This document shows positions 17,552 to 26,797 of a stretch of 64,000 nucleotides of DNA, in pieces. Every line of letters starts with the position of its first letter. The stretch's first letter is position 1. The stretch is from an uncultured Lachnospiraceae bacterium (GTDB lineage Bacteria; Bacillota; Clostridia; Lachnospirales; Lachnospiraceae). The stretch is taken from contig CAMWFQ010000004.1 of NCBI GenBank assembly GCA_947173495.1, positions 62,001 to 126,000 of the forward strand, given 5' to 3'. A program made the translations under genes and the position numbers. The notes beneath the pieces are model-generated. The model had not been told where the DNA came from. It saw nothing but the letters and a program-made list of their open reading frames with translations, and did no database searches.

Positions 17552-17580
17552 AGATGAATAAGAAAGGAATGGTTAGAAAA

Positions 17581-18060
17581 ATGGCACTCAGAAACATAAG
17601 AGAAATAGGAGATCCGGTTTTAAATAAGAGCTGTAAGGAAGTGAAGGAAATGACAGACAGGACGCTGGAGCTGATCGATGATATGTTCGACACGATGTAT
17701 GAGGCTCAGGGCGTCGGCCTGGCGGCTTCCCAGGTGGGAATTTTAAAGAGAATTGTGGTTATTGATGTGACGGGAGAGGATCCGGTGCTTCTGATCAATC
17801 CGGTGATGCTGGAGAGCAGCGGTGAACAGAGAGGCAATGAAGGGTGTCTGAGCGTACCAGGAAAGACAGGAATAGTGACCAGGCCCAATTATGTGAAGAT
17901 AAAGGCATATGACAGAGAATTAAAGCCTTTTGAGATGGAGGGGGAGGAGCTTTTGGCCCGTGCCATCTGTCATGAAATGGAGCATCTGGACGGACATCTT
18001 TATGTGGAGAAAGTAGAAGGCGGACTGCAGGACGTTGTGGCGGACGACGAGGAGGAATAG
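17581..18060 (+). CDS. def: peptide deformylase
   Basis: 159 residues from the ATG at 17581, matching the family start MALRNIREIGDPVLNK; an in-frame ATG at 17554 or 17569 is possible and the Shine-Dalgarno AAAGGA at 17563 is slightly far. The three metal-site motifs are present: GVGLAASQVG (about 40-49), EGCLSVPG (about 85-92) and HEMEHLDG (about 127-134). The enzyme removes the N-formyl group from nascent proteins using Fe(II) or Zn. It is followed directly by fmt, which adds the formyl group to initiator tRNA, so the two opposing steps of initiation are co-encoded. Confidence 0.95.
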   Translation: MALRNIREIGDPVLNKSCKEVKEMTDRTLELIDDMFDTMYEAQGVGLAASQVGILKRIVVIDVTGEDPVLLINPVMLESSGEQRGNEGCLSVPGKTGIVTRPNYVKIKAYDRELKPFEMEGEELLARAICHEMEHLDGHLYVEKVEGGLQDVVADDEEE

Positions 18061-18061
18061 C

Positions 18062-19018
18062 GTGAAGATTGTATATATGGGAACCCCTGATTTTGTGGTG
18101 GCGCCTCTTGAAGCCCTGCTCCGGGCAGGCCATGAGGTAAGTGCGGTTGTTACCCAGCCGGATAAACAAAAAGGACGGGGCAGGAAAATACAGATGAGCC
18201 CGGTGAAGGAATGTGCCTTAAAGCATGGAATCCCGGTGTTTCAGCCGGTGAAGATCAGGGAGGCGTCTGCGGTGGAAACACTTGCGAAATACCAGGCGGA
18301 TCTTTTTGTGGTGGCGGCGTTCGGCCAGATCTTATCGAAAGAGATTCTTACCATGCCGCGATACGGGTGCCTGAATATACATGCCTCTCTTCTTCCTGCT
18401 TATCGGGGAGCGGCGCCTGTTCAATGGGCTATTTTGAATGGTGAAAAGGAAAGCGGCGTAACCATCATGCAGATGGACGAGGGAATCGATACGGGAGCTA
18501 TTCTCTGCCAGAGGATTATTCCCATTGGGGAGAAGGAAACGGGAGACGGCCTTTTGGAGAAGATTATGGAAGCAGGCGCCGAATTGATTGTGGAGACGCT
18601 GCCAAAGCTGGAGAAAGGAGAGCTGATTTGGCAAAAACAGGATGATGCGCGCTCCTGTTATGCGTCAAAGCTTACAAAGGCCATGGGCGAGATAGACTGG
18701 AACAGAAAGGCTCTGTATCTGGAACGCCAGGTAAGAGGTTTGAATTCCTGGCCGGGAGCCTATACTTTTTATCAGGGAAAGCAGCTGAAAATCTGGGAGG
18801 CGGATGTGGCAAAAGAAGAGGAAGGGCCGCAGAACAGATCCGGTGATACCGGGATACCGGGCAGAGTCGTCTTTGTCGGGAAGGACTTTTTTGATGTGGC
18901 GTCAGAGGAAGGAGAACTTCGCATCCGTCAGGTGCAGCCGGAGGGAAAGAAGCGTATGTCAGTGAGGGATTTCCTGCTGGGATATGAACTGAAGCCCGGA
19001 ATGAAGCTCGGAAGGTGA
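18062..19018 (+). CDS. fmt: methionyl-tRNA formyltransferase
   Basis: 318 residues from GTG at 18062, one base after the def stop, with GAGGAGGA overlapping the end of def. N-terminal formyltransferase domain with MKIVYMGTPDFVVAPLEALL and the catalytic motif NIHASLLPAYRGAAPVQWAI (about 108-128). The C-terminal tRNA-binding domain begins around DWNRKALYLERQVRGLNSWP. It formylates Met-tRNA(fMet) with 10-formyl-tetrahydrofolate. Length is normal. The tight def-fmt spacing suggests translational coupling. Confidence 0.95.
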   Translation: MKIVYMGTPDFVVAPLEALLRAGHEVSAVVTQPDKQKGRGRKIQMSPVKECALKHGIPVFQPVKIREASAVETLAKYQADLFVVAAFGQILSKEILTMPRYGCLNIHASLLPAYRGAAPVQWAILNGEKESGVTIMQMDEGIDTGAILCQRIIPIGEKETGDGLLEKIMEAGAELIVETLPKLEKGELIWQKQDDARSCYASKLTKAMGEIDWNRKALYLERQVRGLNSWPGAYTFYQGKQLKIWEADVAKEEEGPQNRSGDTGIPGRVVFVGKDFFDVASEEGELRIRQVQPEGKKRMSVRDFLLGYELKPGMKLGR

Positions 19019-19049
19019 AGCTGTTTTCAGATAAGGAGGTTTTACGCAG

Positions 19050-19772
19050 ATGTTGGGATATTATTTTGACCCTACGTATCTTTTGGTTTTAGCAGGAGCG
19101 ATCCTGTGTATTCTGGCAAGTGCCAGGGTAAACAGTACCTATAGCAAGTATGCGCGGATCCGGGCACGGAGCGGTTTTACAGGAGCGGAGGCGGCGCGCA
19201 GGATCCTGCAGATGTCCGGAATTTATGATGTGCAGGTGCAGCATATTGCCGGAAATCTGACCGATCACTATGATCCTGCCCATAAGGTCTTAAGATTGTC
19301 AGACTCGGTTTATGGCTCCGGTTCTGTGGCGGCGATCGGCGTGGCGGCCCATGAGTGCGGTCATGCGATTCAGCACCAGCAGGGATATCTTCCGCTGAAG
19401 ATTCGTTCCTCGCTTGTTCCTGCGGCCAACATTGGATCAAGGCTGGGGCTGCCGCTGGTCATCCTGGGGCTGATTCTCGGAATCGGATTCGACCTGCCCG
19501 GGGGCGGTTATTTTTCGTTGGCACAAGTCGGAATCTGGGTATTTTCCCTTGCGGTACTCTTTCAGGTGGTTACTCTTCCGGTGGAGTTTGACGCATCCAG
19601 AAGAGCGCTGAAGATTCTGGGAAACAGCGGCATTATGGGGAGTGACGAAGTGGGAAGCTGCAAGCGTGTGCTGGGGGCCGCCGCCCTTACTTATGTGGCG
19701 GCAGCAGCTTCTTCTGTATTGCAGCTTCTGCGGCTGGTAATTCTTTCCGGCGGTCGGCGGCGGGATGATTAA
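19050..19772 (+). CDS. putative neutral zinc metallopeptidase, membrane-bound (YugP family)
   Basis: 240 residues. N-terminal helix (about 8-25), then the zinc motif AAHECGHAIQHQQGY (HExxH-like HECGH near residue 98), and three further hydrophobic segments in the C-terminal half ending LRLVILSGGRRRDD. It matches the YugP/DUF family of membrane zinc peptidases often found between fmt and rsmB in Firmicutes. The substrate is unknown. AAGGAGG precedes the ATG. The neighbours def, fmt and rsmB form the usual translation-related operon. Confidence 0.9.
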   Translation: MLGYYFDPTYLLVLAGAILCILASARVNSTYSKYARIRARSGFTGAEAARRILQMSGIYDVQVQHIAGNLTDHYDPAHKVLRLSDSVYGSGSVAAIGVAAHECGHAIQHQQGYLPLKIRSSLVPAANIGSRLGLPLVILGLILGIGFDLPGGGYFSLAQVGIWVFSLAVLFQVVTLPVEFDASRRALKILGNSGIMGSDEVGSCKRVLGAAALTYVAAAASSVLQLLRLVILSGGRRRDD

Positions 19773-19847
19773 TGACAAGCCACTGACAGATGGTGAAGCG
19801 GCAGAGACGGGGAGCGCGGAAATGAGCCTGCAGGAAGGAAATATGCT

Positions 19848-21269
19848 GTGGATAATACAAGAGAACTGGTACTGGATTTGCTGATGGAGATTCTTGAAAA
19901 GAAGGTTTACAGCCATTTGGTGCTTAGAGAAGTATTGGATAAATATGACTATAGTGACAGCAGAGATAAGGCGTTTGTGAAGCGGGTGACGCAGGGAACA
20001 CTGGAGAGGCTGATTCAGATTGATTATTGTCTGGATCAGTTTTCAAAAGTGCCTGTCCGCAGCATGAAGCCGCTGATCAGAAATCTGATGCGTATGAGTG
20101 CTTATCAGATTCTGTTTATGGATAAGGTTCCCGACAGCGCTGCCTGTAACGAGGCGGTAAAGCTGGCGGGAAAAAGAGGATTTAGAGGATTGTCGGGATT
20201 CGTAAATGGTGTTTTGAGAAATCTTTCCAGGAATAAGGAGAAGATTTCTTATCCTGCCAGAGAGAAGGACCCTGTATATTACCTGTCTGTGACCTGTTCT
20301 ATGCCGGAGCATCTGGTAAGGCTGTGGTGTGAAGCGTACGGGGAGGAAAAGACAGGTATCATTTTGGAGGGAATTTTACAGGAACAGCCACTTAGTGTGC
20401 GCCTTTCACAGAAGCTTAGCGGAGAGAAAAAAGAAAAGTGGCTTTTGGCTCTCGAGAAGGCAGGAATAAAAGCAGAGCAGCATCCCTATCTGCCTTACGC
20501 ATTCAGGCTTCGGAATACGGAAGGGGTACGCAGTCTTCCGGGATATGAGGAAGGCTTTTTTACCGTACAGGATGTGAGCAGTATGCTGGTTTCGGAAGTG
20601 GCATACTGCATGCTGATGGAGGGGAAAAAAGAAAAGGATATCGTGGGGAAACCGGACGGCTGCGAGAGGAAGCCGGATGACTTCCGGGAGCTGCTGGCGG
20701 TAGACGTGTGCGCGTCTCCCGGCGGAAAATCCATGCATATGGCGGAAAAGCTTTCCGGTACAGGAAAAGTGATTTCCAGAGACGTATCGGAGTATAAGGT
20801 TTCTCTGATAAGAGATAATATAGAACGAATGGGATATACCAATATAGAGCCCCAGCTGTTTGATGCTGCGATTACGGACACGGAGCTTCTGGAAAAGGCG
20901 GATGTGGTTCTGGCGGATCTTCCCTGTTCAGGGCTGGGAGTTACAGGGAAAAAGCGGGACATCACATATCGGATCACAGGAAAAGAGCTTTCAGAGCTTG
21001 TACAGCTCCAGAAAAGGATTCTTGGTACTGTGTGGCAGTATGTGAAGACCGGAGGGATCCTGATCTACAGTACCTGTACCATGAATCCGGAAGAAAACGG
21101 AGAGATGATAAAATGGTTTACTCAGAATCATCCTTTTGTATTGGAGGATATTTCACCCTGCCTTCCCGGGGCCTTGAAACAGGAAGGAAAAGAAGGAATG
21201 CTGCAGCTTTTTCCCGGGATTCATAAGACGGATGGCTTCTTCCTGGCAGGGATGCGGCGAATCGGTTAG
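19848..21269 (+). CDS. rsmB: 16S rRNA m5C967 methyltransferase RsmB
   Basis: 473 residues from GTG at 19848 (AGGAAGGA upstream). The N-terminal NusB-like RNA-binding domain (about 1-135; SRDKAFVKRVTQGTLERLIQ) is followed by a SAM-dependent methyltransferase domain: VDVCASPGGKSMHMAEKLSG, DLPCSGLGVTGKKRDI with one catalytic cysteine, and YSTCTMNPEENGEM with the second. A charged insertion (EGKKEKDIVGKPDGCERKPD, about 260-280) lies just before the SAM motif. It methylates C967 of 16S rRNA. Followed 11 bases later by rlmN, another rRNA-modifying enzyme. Confidence 0.94.
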   Translation: MDNTRELVLDLLMEILEKKVYSHLVLREVLDKYDYSDSRDKAFVKRVTQGTLERLIQIDYCLDQFSKVPVRSMKPLIRNLMRMSAYQILFMDKVPDSAACNEAVKLAGKRGFRGLSGFVNGVLRNLSRNKEKISYPAREKDPVYYLSVTCSMPEHLVRLWCEAYGEEKTGIILEGILQEQPLSVRLSQKLSGEKKEKWLLALEKAGIKAEQHPYLPYAFRLRNTEGVRSLPGYEEGFFTVQDVSSMLVSEVAYCMLMEGKKEKDIVGKPDGCERKPDDFRELLAVDVCASPGGKSMHMAEKLSGTGKVISRDVSEYKVSLIRDNIERMGYTNIEPQLFDAAITDTELLEKADVVLADLPCSGLGVTGKKRDITYRITGKELSELVQLQKRILGTVWQYVKTGGILIYSTCTMNPEENGEMIKWFTQNHPFVLEDISPCLPGALKQEGKEGMLQLFPGIHKTDGFFLAGMRRIG

Positions 21270-21280
21270 AGGGGGACAGG

Positions 21281-22306
21281 ATGCAGGATATTAAATCACT
21301 TACTTTGGATGAACTGAAAAAAGAAATGGAGCTGCTGGGAGAAAAGCCCTTCCGGGCCGGGCAGATGTACCAGTGGATGCATGTAAAGCTTGCACGCAGC
21401 TTTGATGAGATGACGAATCTTTCCCTGGCGTTGCGGGAAAAATGCAGGGAATATTTTGAATATACAGCACTGAAAATGGTCCGGATGCAGGAATCCGCCA
21501 TAGATGGCACCAGAAAATATCTGTTTGAGTTAGGGGATGGAAAGCTGATCGAGAGTGTATGGATGAGATACCGGCATGGGAACAGTGTATGTATCTCATC
21601 CCAGGCGGGATGCCGTATGGGATGCTCATTCTGCGCCTCCACCCTGGGAGGGCTGGAGCGCTCCCTGAAACCTTCCGAGATGCTGGATCAGATTTACGCA
21701 ATCACCCTGCTGACCGGAGAGCGGGTTTCCAATGTGGTAGTGATGGGAATGGGGGAACCGTTGGACAATTATGATAATCTGCTGAAATTTATAAAGCTGG
21801 TCACAGATGAAAACGGATTACATATCGGACAGCGCAGCATCACCGTTTCCACCTGCGGTCTGGCGGATGAGATGAAGCGTCTGGCGGATGAAAAGCTTCA
21901 GATTACCCTGGCATTGTCTCTTCATGCAGCGGATGATGAGAAGCGCAGAGAAATGATGCCTGTTGCAAACCGATATTCCATACCGGAGCTGATAGAGGCC
22001 TGCGCTTACTATTTTGAGAAGACGGGCAGAAGAATCACATTTGAGTATTCTCTGGTAAAAGGGGTAAATGACTCCGCCGGAGATGCGGAGCGTCTGTCCG
22101 CCCTGATCGGAAATTTAAACTGCCATGTGAACCTGATTCCTGTAAATCCGGTGGTTGAGAGAAAATATGTACAGCCCAATGTGCAGAAAATTACGGATTT
22201 TAAAAATAAACTTGAAAAAAATGGAATAAATGTTACTATAAGAAGGGAAATGGGAAGAGATATTGACGGCGCCTGCGGACAATTAAGGAGACGGCAGAAG
22301 CAGTAG
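21281..22306 (+). CDS. rlmN: dual-specificity 23S rRNA/tRNA methyltransferase RlmN
   Basis: 341 residues. Radical-SAM motif CRMGCSFCAS (about 108-117), VVMGMGEPLDNYDNL, SLHAADDEKRREMMPVANRY and the C-terminal active-site cysteine in DGACGQL (about 333). It installs C2-methyladenosine at A2503 of 23S rRNA and A37 of some tRNAs, through a methyl-cysteine intermediate. Full length. Belongs to the conserved Firmicutes order rsmB-rlmN-prpC-prkC-rsgA. Confidence 0.95.
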   Translation: MQDIKSLTLDELKKEMELLGEKPFRAGQMYQWMHVKLARSFDEMTNLSLALREKCREYFEYTALKMVRMQESAIDGTRKYLFELGDGKLIESVWMRYRHGNSVCISSQAGCRMGCSFCASTLGGLERSLKPSEMLDQIYAITLLTGERVSNVVVMGMGEPLDNYDNLLKFIKLVTDENGLHIGQRSITVSTCGLADEMKRLADEKLQITLALSLHAADDEKRREMMPVANRYSIPELIEACAYYFEKTGRRITFEYSLVKGVNDSAGDAERLSALIGNLNCHVNLIPVNPVVERKYVQPNVQKITDFKNKLEKNGINVTIRREMGRDIDGACGQLRRRQKQ

Positions 22307-22318
22307 GAGGGAAAACCC

Positions 22319-23059
22319 GTGTTACGATCCTTTTCTGTGACAGATATAGGGAGAAAGCGAAAACTGAATCAGGATTACGTATATGTGTCGGAAGCGCCTG
22401 TGGGGAATCTTCCCAATATTTTCATTGTGGCTGATGGCATGGGCGGGCATAATGCGGGAGACTATGCATCCAAGTGTGCTGTGGAGACGATTGTCCGGGA
22501 GGTACGGGGAAGCTTTGAAAAGAATCCGGTAAGGATTCTGGGAAAAGCAATCCGGATAGCCAACGATCTGGTGAGGAGACGGGCCAGAGAGGACAGCAGT
22601 CTTTTTGGAATGGGAACGACTGTGGTTGCGGCAACCTGCCTGGGACATTATCTTCAGGTTGCCAATGTGGGAGACAGCAGACTCTATATTATAGGAGACC
22701 AGGTCAGGCAGATCACCAGGGATCATTCTCTGGTAGAGGAAATGATCCGTATGGGCGGGATCGACAGGGATGCCGCCAGAAACCATCCGGATAAGAATAT
22801 TATAACCAGAGCGATAGGCGGACTGGACACGGTGGAGATTGATTTTTTTAATGAGGAGATAAAGCCCGGAGAACTGGTGCTGATGTGTTCAGATGGGCTT
22901 TCCAATATGCTGGACGACGAAGAGATGGGCAGAATTATGAAAGAGCATATTTCGATTGAGGAGAAGGCGCAGAAGCTGGTAGATGCGGCCAATGAGCAGG
23001 GCGGAAAAGATAATATAGCGGTGATATTGATAGATGTATTCGCGAAAGAACAAATATAA
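22319..23059 (+). CDS. prpC: PP2C-family Ser/Thr phosphatase (PrpC/Stp)
   Basis: 246 residues from GTG at 22319 (AGGAGGG upstream). Metal-binding PP2C motifs in order: FSVTDIGRKRKLNQDY, FIVADGMGGHNAGDYAS, GMGTTVVAA, VANVGDSRLYII, LMCSDGLSNMLDDEE, GGKDNIAVILIDV. It dephosphorylates targets of the adjacent PASTA kinase, and possibly the kinase itself, and needs Mn or Mg. The kinase gene starts nine bases downstream, so the opposing pair is made together. Cytoplasmic. Confidence 0.95.
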   Translation: MLRSFSVTDIGRKRKLNQDYVYVSEAPVGNLPNIFIVADGMGGHNAGDYASKCAVETIVREVRGSFEKNPVRILGKAIRIANDLVRRRAREDSSLFGMGTTVVAATCLGHYLQVANVGDSRLYIIGDQVRQITRDHSLVEEMIRMGGIDRDAARNHPDKNIITRAIGGLDTVEIDFFNEEIKPGELVLMCSDGLSNMLDDEEMGRIMKEHISIEEKAQKLVDAANEQGGKDNIAVILIDVFAKEQI

Positions 23060-23068
23060 GAGGTAGAT

Positions 23069-25243
23069 ATGGTTAAATTAGGAATGATCATTGGAGATAG
23101 ATATGAAATATTGGAGAAGATAGGCACAGGCGGAATGGCGGATGTGTATAAGGCAAAGGATTATAAACTGAACCGCCTTGTTGCTGTTAAGGTTCTGAAG
23201 CAGGAATTCAGTGAAAATGCCAATTTTGTATCCAAATTCAGAGTGGAGGCTCAGGCAGCTGCCGGACTTGCGCATCCCAATATCGTAAATGTATATGATG
23301 TGGGGGAGGAGAACGGGATTTACTATTTCGTTATGGAGCTGGTAGAGGGCATTACGCTGAAGAAATATATCGAGAGAAAAGCGCGGCTGTCCGTCAAGGA
23401 AGCGGTGAGTATTGCGATCCAGGTCAGCATGGGAATTGAAGCCGCCCATAACAATCATATCATTCACAGAGATATCAAGCCTCAGAATATTATCATTTCC
23501 AAAGAGGGAAAGGTCAAGATTACCGACTTCGGTATCGCCAAGGCAGCCACCAGTAACACGATTACCTCTAATGTTATGGGGTCTGTCCACTATACTTCTC
23601 CGGAACAGGCCAGGGGAGGCTATTCTGATGAGAAGAGCGATATCTATTCTCTCGGTGTTACCATGTTTGAGATGCTCACCGGACGCGTACCGTTTAACGG
23701 GGAAACGACGGTGGCTATCGCAATTAAGCATATCCAGGAAGAAATGCCCTCTGCCAGAGACTATGTTTCTGAAATTCCCATCAGTGTGGAGCAGATTGTA
23801 GATAAGTGTTGTCAGAAAAGTCCGGACCGGAGATATCAGTCGATGGGAGAGCTTATTAAGGATTTAAAACGATCTCTGATGACGCCGGACGAGGATTTTG
23901 TGAAGATGGTGGATCCGGAGGAGGAAGGTTCCACGAAAATGATCAGCGATGGGGAGCGCAGCCAGATTAAGCGTCAGTCCAGAAGCAGGGACAGCATGGA
24001 GGAGGCCATGCACCTTCGAAGAGAGGCTGACGTGAAGCGAAGCGCCAGGAAGAAATATGTGGAAGAGGAAGAGGAGGAAGAAGAGGATCCCGAGGAGATA
24101 GAATACGAGTATGAGGAGGAGGAAGAAGAGGACGAGGGTGATGATTATGATCCCAAGATGGAGCGGATCACCACAGCGCTGGCAATAGTGGCGGCCATTC
24201 TCATTGGCTGTATTGTTCTTTTTCTGGTCGGAAGAGCGTTTGGGCTGTTTGATTTTGGACTTTTTGGGCAAAAGGAGGAGCAGGCCCAGGAAGAGGAGGA
24301 AGAAAAAGAAGAAGTAGAAATGGTGGAAGTGGTGGGTAAGGATGTGGACGATGTAAAGGTCACCCTTTTAAACCTGGGACTGACGCCTGAGATTGAATAT
24401 CAGGAAAGCTCTGAATACAAGCAGGGGACGGTTATGGACTCCAGTGTAAAAGCAGGAGAAAAAATAAAAGAAGGCAGCAATGTGGTGCTGACTGTGAGCG
24501 CGGGTTCCGAAGGCGTGGAAGTGCCCGATGTGGTGGGAATTTCCGAAGCGGAGGCGATGACTGCGCTTGGAAAAGGCGGATTCCCGGTGAATAAGACATC
24601 AGGCCATGATGCCTATATCAAGGAGGGCAATGTCATCACCCAGTCTCCGGAGGCGGGAGCCAAGGTGCCTGCCGGAACGACAGTGACCATCCGCATCAGC
24701 CAGGGACCGGAGGTGAGTAAGGTTCCCGTTCCGGATGTGATCGGCAAAGATGAATCGGAAGCCATGGCCATGCTGGTGGAGGCCGGCGTCCAGATGGGAA
24801 AGGTCACGGAGGTGAATCATGAAAACGCCGACCTGACAGGGCTTGTGTGCTATCAGAGCTATTCGGCGGGGGCTTATGTGGAGCCTGGAACGGTGGTGGA
24901 TGTGAGTGTCAGCCTGGGGCCTGCGCAGGCTACCTATCGGTTTACAGATCCGATTTCCGCACCGACGCCGGAGGAGGATCCGGCCTATCGCTCCGGTACG
25001 CTGGTGACGGTTACTCTGATGGCGGATGACGGGACACAGCTTTTAAGTACCCAGACCACATCTTTCCCGATTCAGCAGCAGAATATTACAGGGATTAAGA
25101 GCGGATCCGGTTATCTTCTGTATCAATATGTAAATGTCACAGAGGCGTCCACCGTGCAGGGGGAGGACGGATCGGTAACCACCATTGAAGGAAGCAGCGA
25201 AAATAAAGAGATTAAGAGACCGGTACAGTTTATTGCAGAATAG
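23069..25243 (+). CDS. prkC: PASTA-domain Ser/Thr kinase (PrkC/Stk)
   Basis: 724 residues. Cytoplasmic kinase domain (about 10-275): glycine loop IGTGGMADVYKAKD, catalytic HRDIKPQNII, ITDFGIAKA, HYTSPEQARGG. A juxtamembrane linker (about 330-362) is almost entirely Glu/Asp. One membrane helix (about 368-390, ALAIVAAILIGCIVLFLVG) is followed by another acidic stretch and three PASTA repeats (VEVVGKDVDDVKVTLLNLGL; VEVPDVVGISEAEAMTALGK; VPVPDVIGKDESEAMAMLVE) and a C-terminal beta-rich extension of ~115 residues. Such kinases sense muropeptides or lipid II and regulate growth, division and germination. The extreme acidic linkers are longer than usual. Confidence 0.95.
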   Translation: MVKLGMIIGDRYEILEKIGTGGMADVYKAKDYKLNRLVAVKVLKQEFSENANFVSKFRVEAQAAAGLAHPNIVNVYDVGEENGIYYFVMELVEGITLKKYIERKARLSVKEAVSIAIQVSMGIEAAHNNHIIHRDIKPQNIIISKEGKVKITDFGIAKAATSNTITSNVMGSVHYTSPEQARGGYSDEKSDIYSLGVTMFEMLTGRVPFNGETTVAIAIKHIQEEMPSARDYVSEIPISVEQIVDKCCQKSPDRRYQSMGELIKDLKRSLMTPDEDFVKMVDPEEEGSTKMISDGERSQIKRQSRSRDSMEEAMHLRREADVKRSARKKYVEEEEEEEEDPEEIEYEYEEEEEEDEGDDYDPKMERITTALAIVAAILIGCIVLFLVGRAFGLFDFGLFGQKEEQAQEEEEEKEEVEMVEVVGKDVDDVKVTLLNLGLTPEIEYQESSEYKQGTVMDSSVKAGEKIKEGSNVVLTVSAGSEGVEVPDVVGISEAEAMTALGKGGFPVNKTSGHDAYIKEGNVITQSPEAGAKVPAGTTVTIRISQGPEVSKVPVPDVIGKDESEAMAMLVEAGVQMGKVTEVNHENADLTGLVCYQSYSAGAYVEPGTVVDVSVSLGPAQATYRFTDPISAPTPEEDPAYRSGTLVTVTLMADDGTQLLSTQTTSFPIQQQNITGIKSGSGYLLYQYVNVTEASTVQGEDGSVTTIEGSSENKEIKRPVQFIAE

Positions 25244-25252
25244 GCTTAAAAG

Positions 25253-26128
25253 ATGAGGGGAAAGATCATAAAAGGAATCGCAGGCTTTTATTATGTATAT
25301 ACCTGTGCGGGACTGGTGGAGTGTAAAGCCAAAGGGATTTTCAGGAAGGATAAGTTAAAACCCCTGGTGGGGGATAATGTAGAGATTACATTCGATGAGA
25401 AAGAGCCTCTGACGGGAAATATTAGTTCGATCCTGCCGAGGAAAAATGTTCTGATCCGGCCGGCCTGTGCCAATATCGATCAGGCGCTGGTGATTTTTTC
25501 CATTGTGCGGCCGGATCCCAATTATAATCTGCTGGACCGCTTTCTGATTACCATGGAGAAACAGAAGATCCCGGCGGTTATCTGCTTCAATAAGAAAGAT
25601 ATTGCAGAAGAAAAGGAGCTGGAGGAGCTGAAAGCGGCTTATGGAAGAAGCGGATACCGGGTGATGTTTGCCAGCGGAGAAAAGGGGCAGGGAATAGAAG
25701 AGATACGAAGCTGCCTGAAGGGTAAGACGACGGTGGTGGCAGGTCCAAGCGGGGTGGGTAAGTCAACGATCGTCAATGCGCTCTATCCTGACGCCAATAT
25801 GGAGACGGGAGAGATCAGCCGTAAGATCCAGAGAGGAAAACATACGACCCGGCATGCCCAGCTCTTTGCTTTGGCGGAAGATACGTTTCTTCTTGATACC
25901 CCGGGCTTTACGTCTCTGAGCCTGGGGGATATGGAAAAGGAAGAGCTGAAAAGGTGTTATCCGGAATTCTCAGACTATGAGGAAATGTGCCGTTTTGGCG
26001 GCTGCGCGCACATCAGCGAACCGGTTTGCGGGGTAAAGAGAGCGCTGGAAGAAGGCAGTATCAGCAGGGTACGTTATAATAATTATGTTCTGCTATATCA
26101 GGAACTGAAAAACAGAAAAAAATATTAA
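25253..26128 (+). CDS. rsgA: ribosome small-subunit-dependent GTPase RsgA
   Basis: 291 residues. OB-fold start (GKIIKGIAGFYYVYTCAGLV), then the circularly permuted GTPase motifs in order G4 CFNKKDIAE, G1 GPSGVGKSTIVNAL, G3 DTPGFTSLS, and a C-terminal zinc site (MCRFGGCAHISEPVCGVKRA). It helps late 30S maturation. It begins nine bases after prkC. In many Firmicutes rpe and thiamine pyrophosphokinase genes follow; here the operon stops at a terminator and broken genes begin. Confidence 0.95.
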   Translation: MRGKIIKGIAGFYYVYTCAGLVECKAKGIFRKDKLKPLVGDNVEITFDEKEPLTGNISSILPRKNVLIRPACANIDQALVIFSIVRPDPNYNLLDRFLITMEKQKIPAVICFNKKDIAEEKELEELKAAYGRSGYRVMFASGEKGQGIEEIRSCLKGKTTVVAGPSGVGKSTIVNALYPDANMETGEISRKIQRGKHTTRHAQLFALAEDTFLLDTPGFTSLSLGDMEKEELKRCYPEFSDYEEMCRFGGCAHISEPVCGVKRALEEGSISRVRYNNYVLLYQELKNRKKY

Positions 26129-26143
26129 ATAGGAGTAAGCCGG

Positions 26144-26181
26144 AGGGCATTTCATCTTGTGTTGGATGGATGCCCTTTTTT
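26144..26181 (+). terminator. terminator after rsgA
   Basis: AGGGCAT (26144-26150) pairs with ATGCCCT (26170-26176), with extra pairing of TTCATC/GGATGG in the loop, followed by six T. Repeat copy 4 starts at the end of the T-tract. Confidence 0.8.
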
Positions 26182-26212
26182 GTGCAGGGGCGCAGAGGGA
26201 GATTTGCTGCTG
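26181..26212. repeat. double-hairpin repeat, 5' fragment (copy 4)
   Basis: TGTGCAGGGGCGCAGAGGGA then GATTTGCTGC matches the left arm and 5' bulge of copies 2 and 3. The right half is missing and a histidine kinase remnant follows directly, so a deletion joined the two. Confidence 0.65.
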
Positions 26213-26421
26213 TGTGAATGTATTCTGCAGTTCGAGGACATATTGGAAGAACGGGAGATTGAACTGAAAACAGAAATCGAGGATGCGGATAGCATCCGGA
26301 TCGTAGTGTCCGATACAGGCTGCGGCATGAGCCGGGATAGCAAGGATTATATATTTGATAAATTTTATCAGGGGGCACTTCCCACGCAAAAGAAGGGAAC
26401 GGGCTTGGCCTTGCGCTGGTG
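26213..26421 (+). pseudogene. sensor histidine kinase remnant with internal deletion and frameshift
   Basis: The frame reads CECILQFEDILEEREIELKT, a dimerization-to-ATPase linker, then jumps to IRIVVSDTGCGMSRDSKDYI and FDKFYQG, the D-box and following helix of a HATPase domain. The N-box and the region between are deleted. The G2-box NGLGLALVK appears only after a frame change near 26398. No start codon, sensor or phospho-acceptor histidine remains. Non-functional fragment, fused at its 5' end to repeat copy 4 and at its 3' end to another gene fragment. Confidence 0.75.
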
Positions 26422-26697
26422 AAGGCGAAGACCGCTTCGGTCACAATGTATGCGATCATACTCGGCGTCATTGGAACAGCTTTTATGGCAGGCTCTGTCT
26501 TTGCAGTGACGGCGCAGCCGCCTTGTTACATCCTGTGCATCCTGCTTGCCGTACCGGGATTTCTGGGATGGATTTTTCCGCATTTTCTTTATAAAAAGAT
26601 TGCAGGAAAACAGACGGAAAAGATTACGCCGCTGATCGAAGCGAAATGTGGCGAGATTTGTGAGATCTGCGGGAAGGGGAACAAGTTGTTGCATTAG
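26422..26697 (+). pseudogene. fragment of a small two-helix membrane protein
   Basis: In frame with the kinase G-box remnant, the sequence continues as KAKTASVTMYAIILGVIGTA, then FMAGSVFAVTAQPPCYILCI, and ends KCGEICEICGKGNKLLH. Two hydrophobic helices and a cytoplasmic tail resemble small uncharacterised clostridial membrane proteins, but the natural N-terminus is missing and there is no ribosome binding site. Possibly still translated from an internal codon; more likely a remnant left by the same deletion events. Confidence 0.5.
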
Positions 26698-26797
26698 GAA
26701 GCATACACCGGATATCCGTAAAGTATTTTGTGAAATATAATATTGATTTCAGGTATGAATATTTGATATGATGAAAGAAAAAAGGAGACATACCTAA

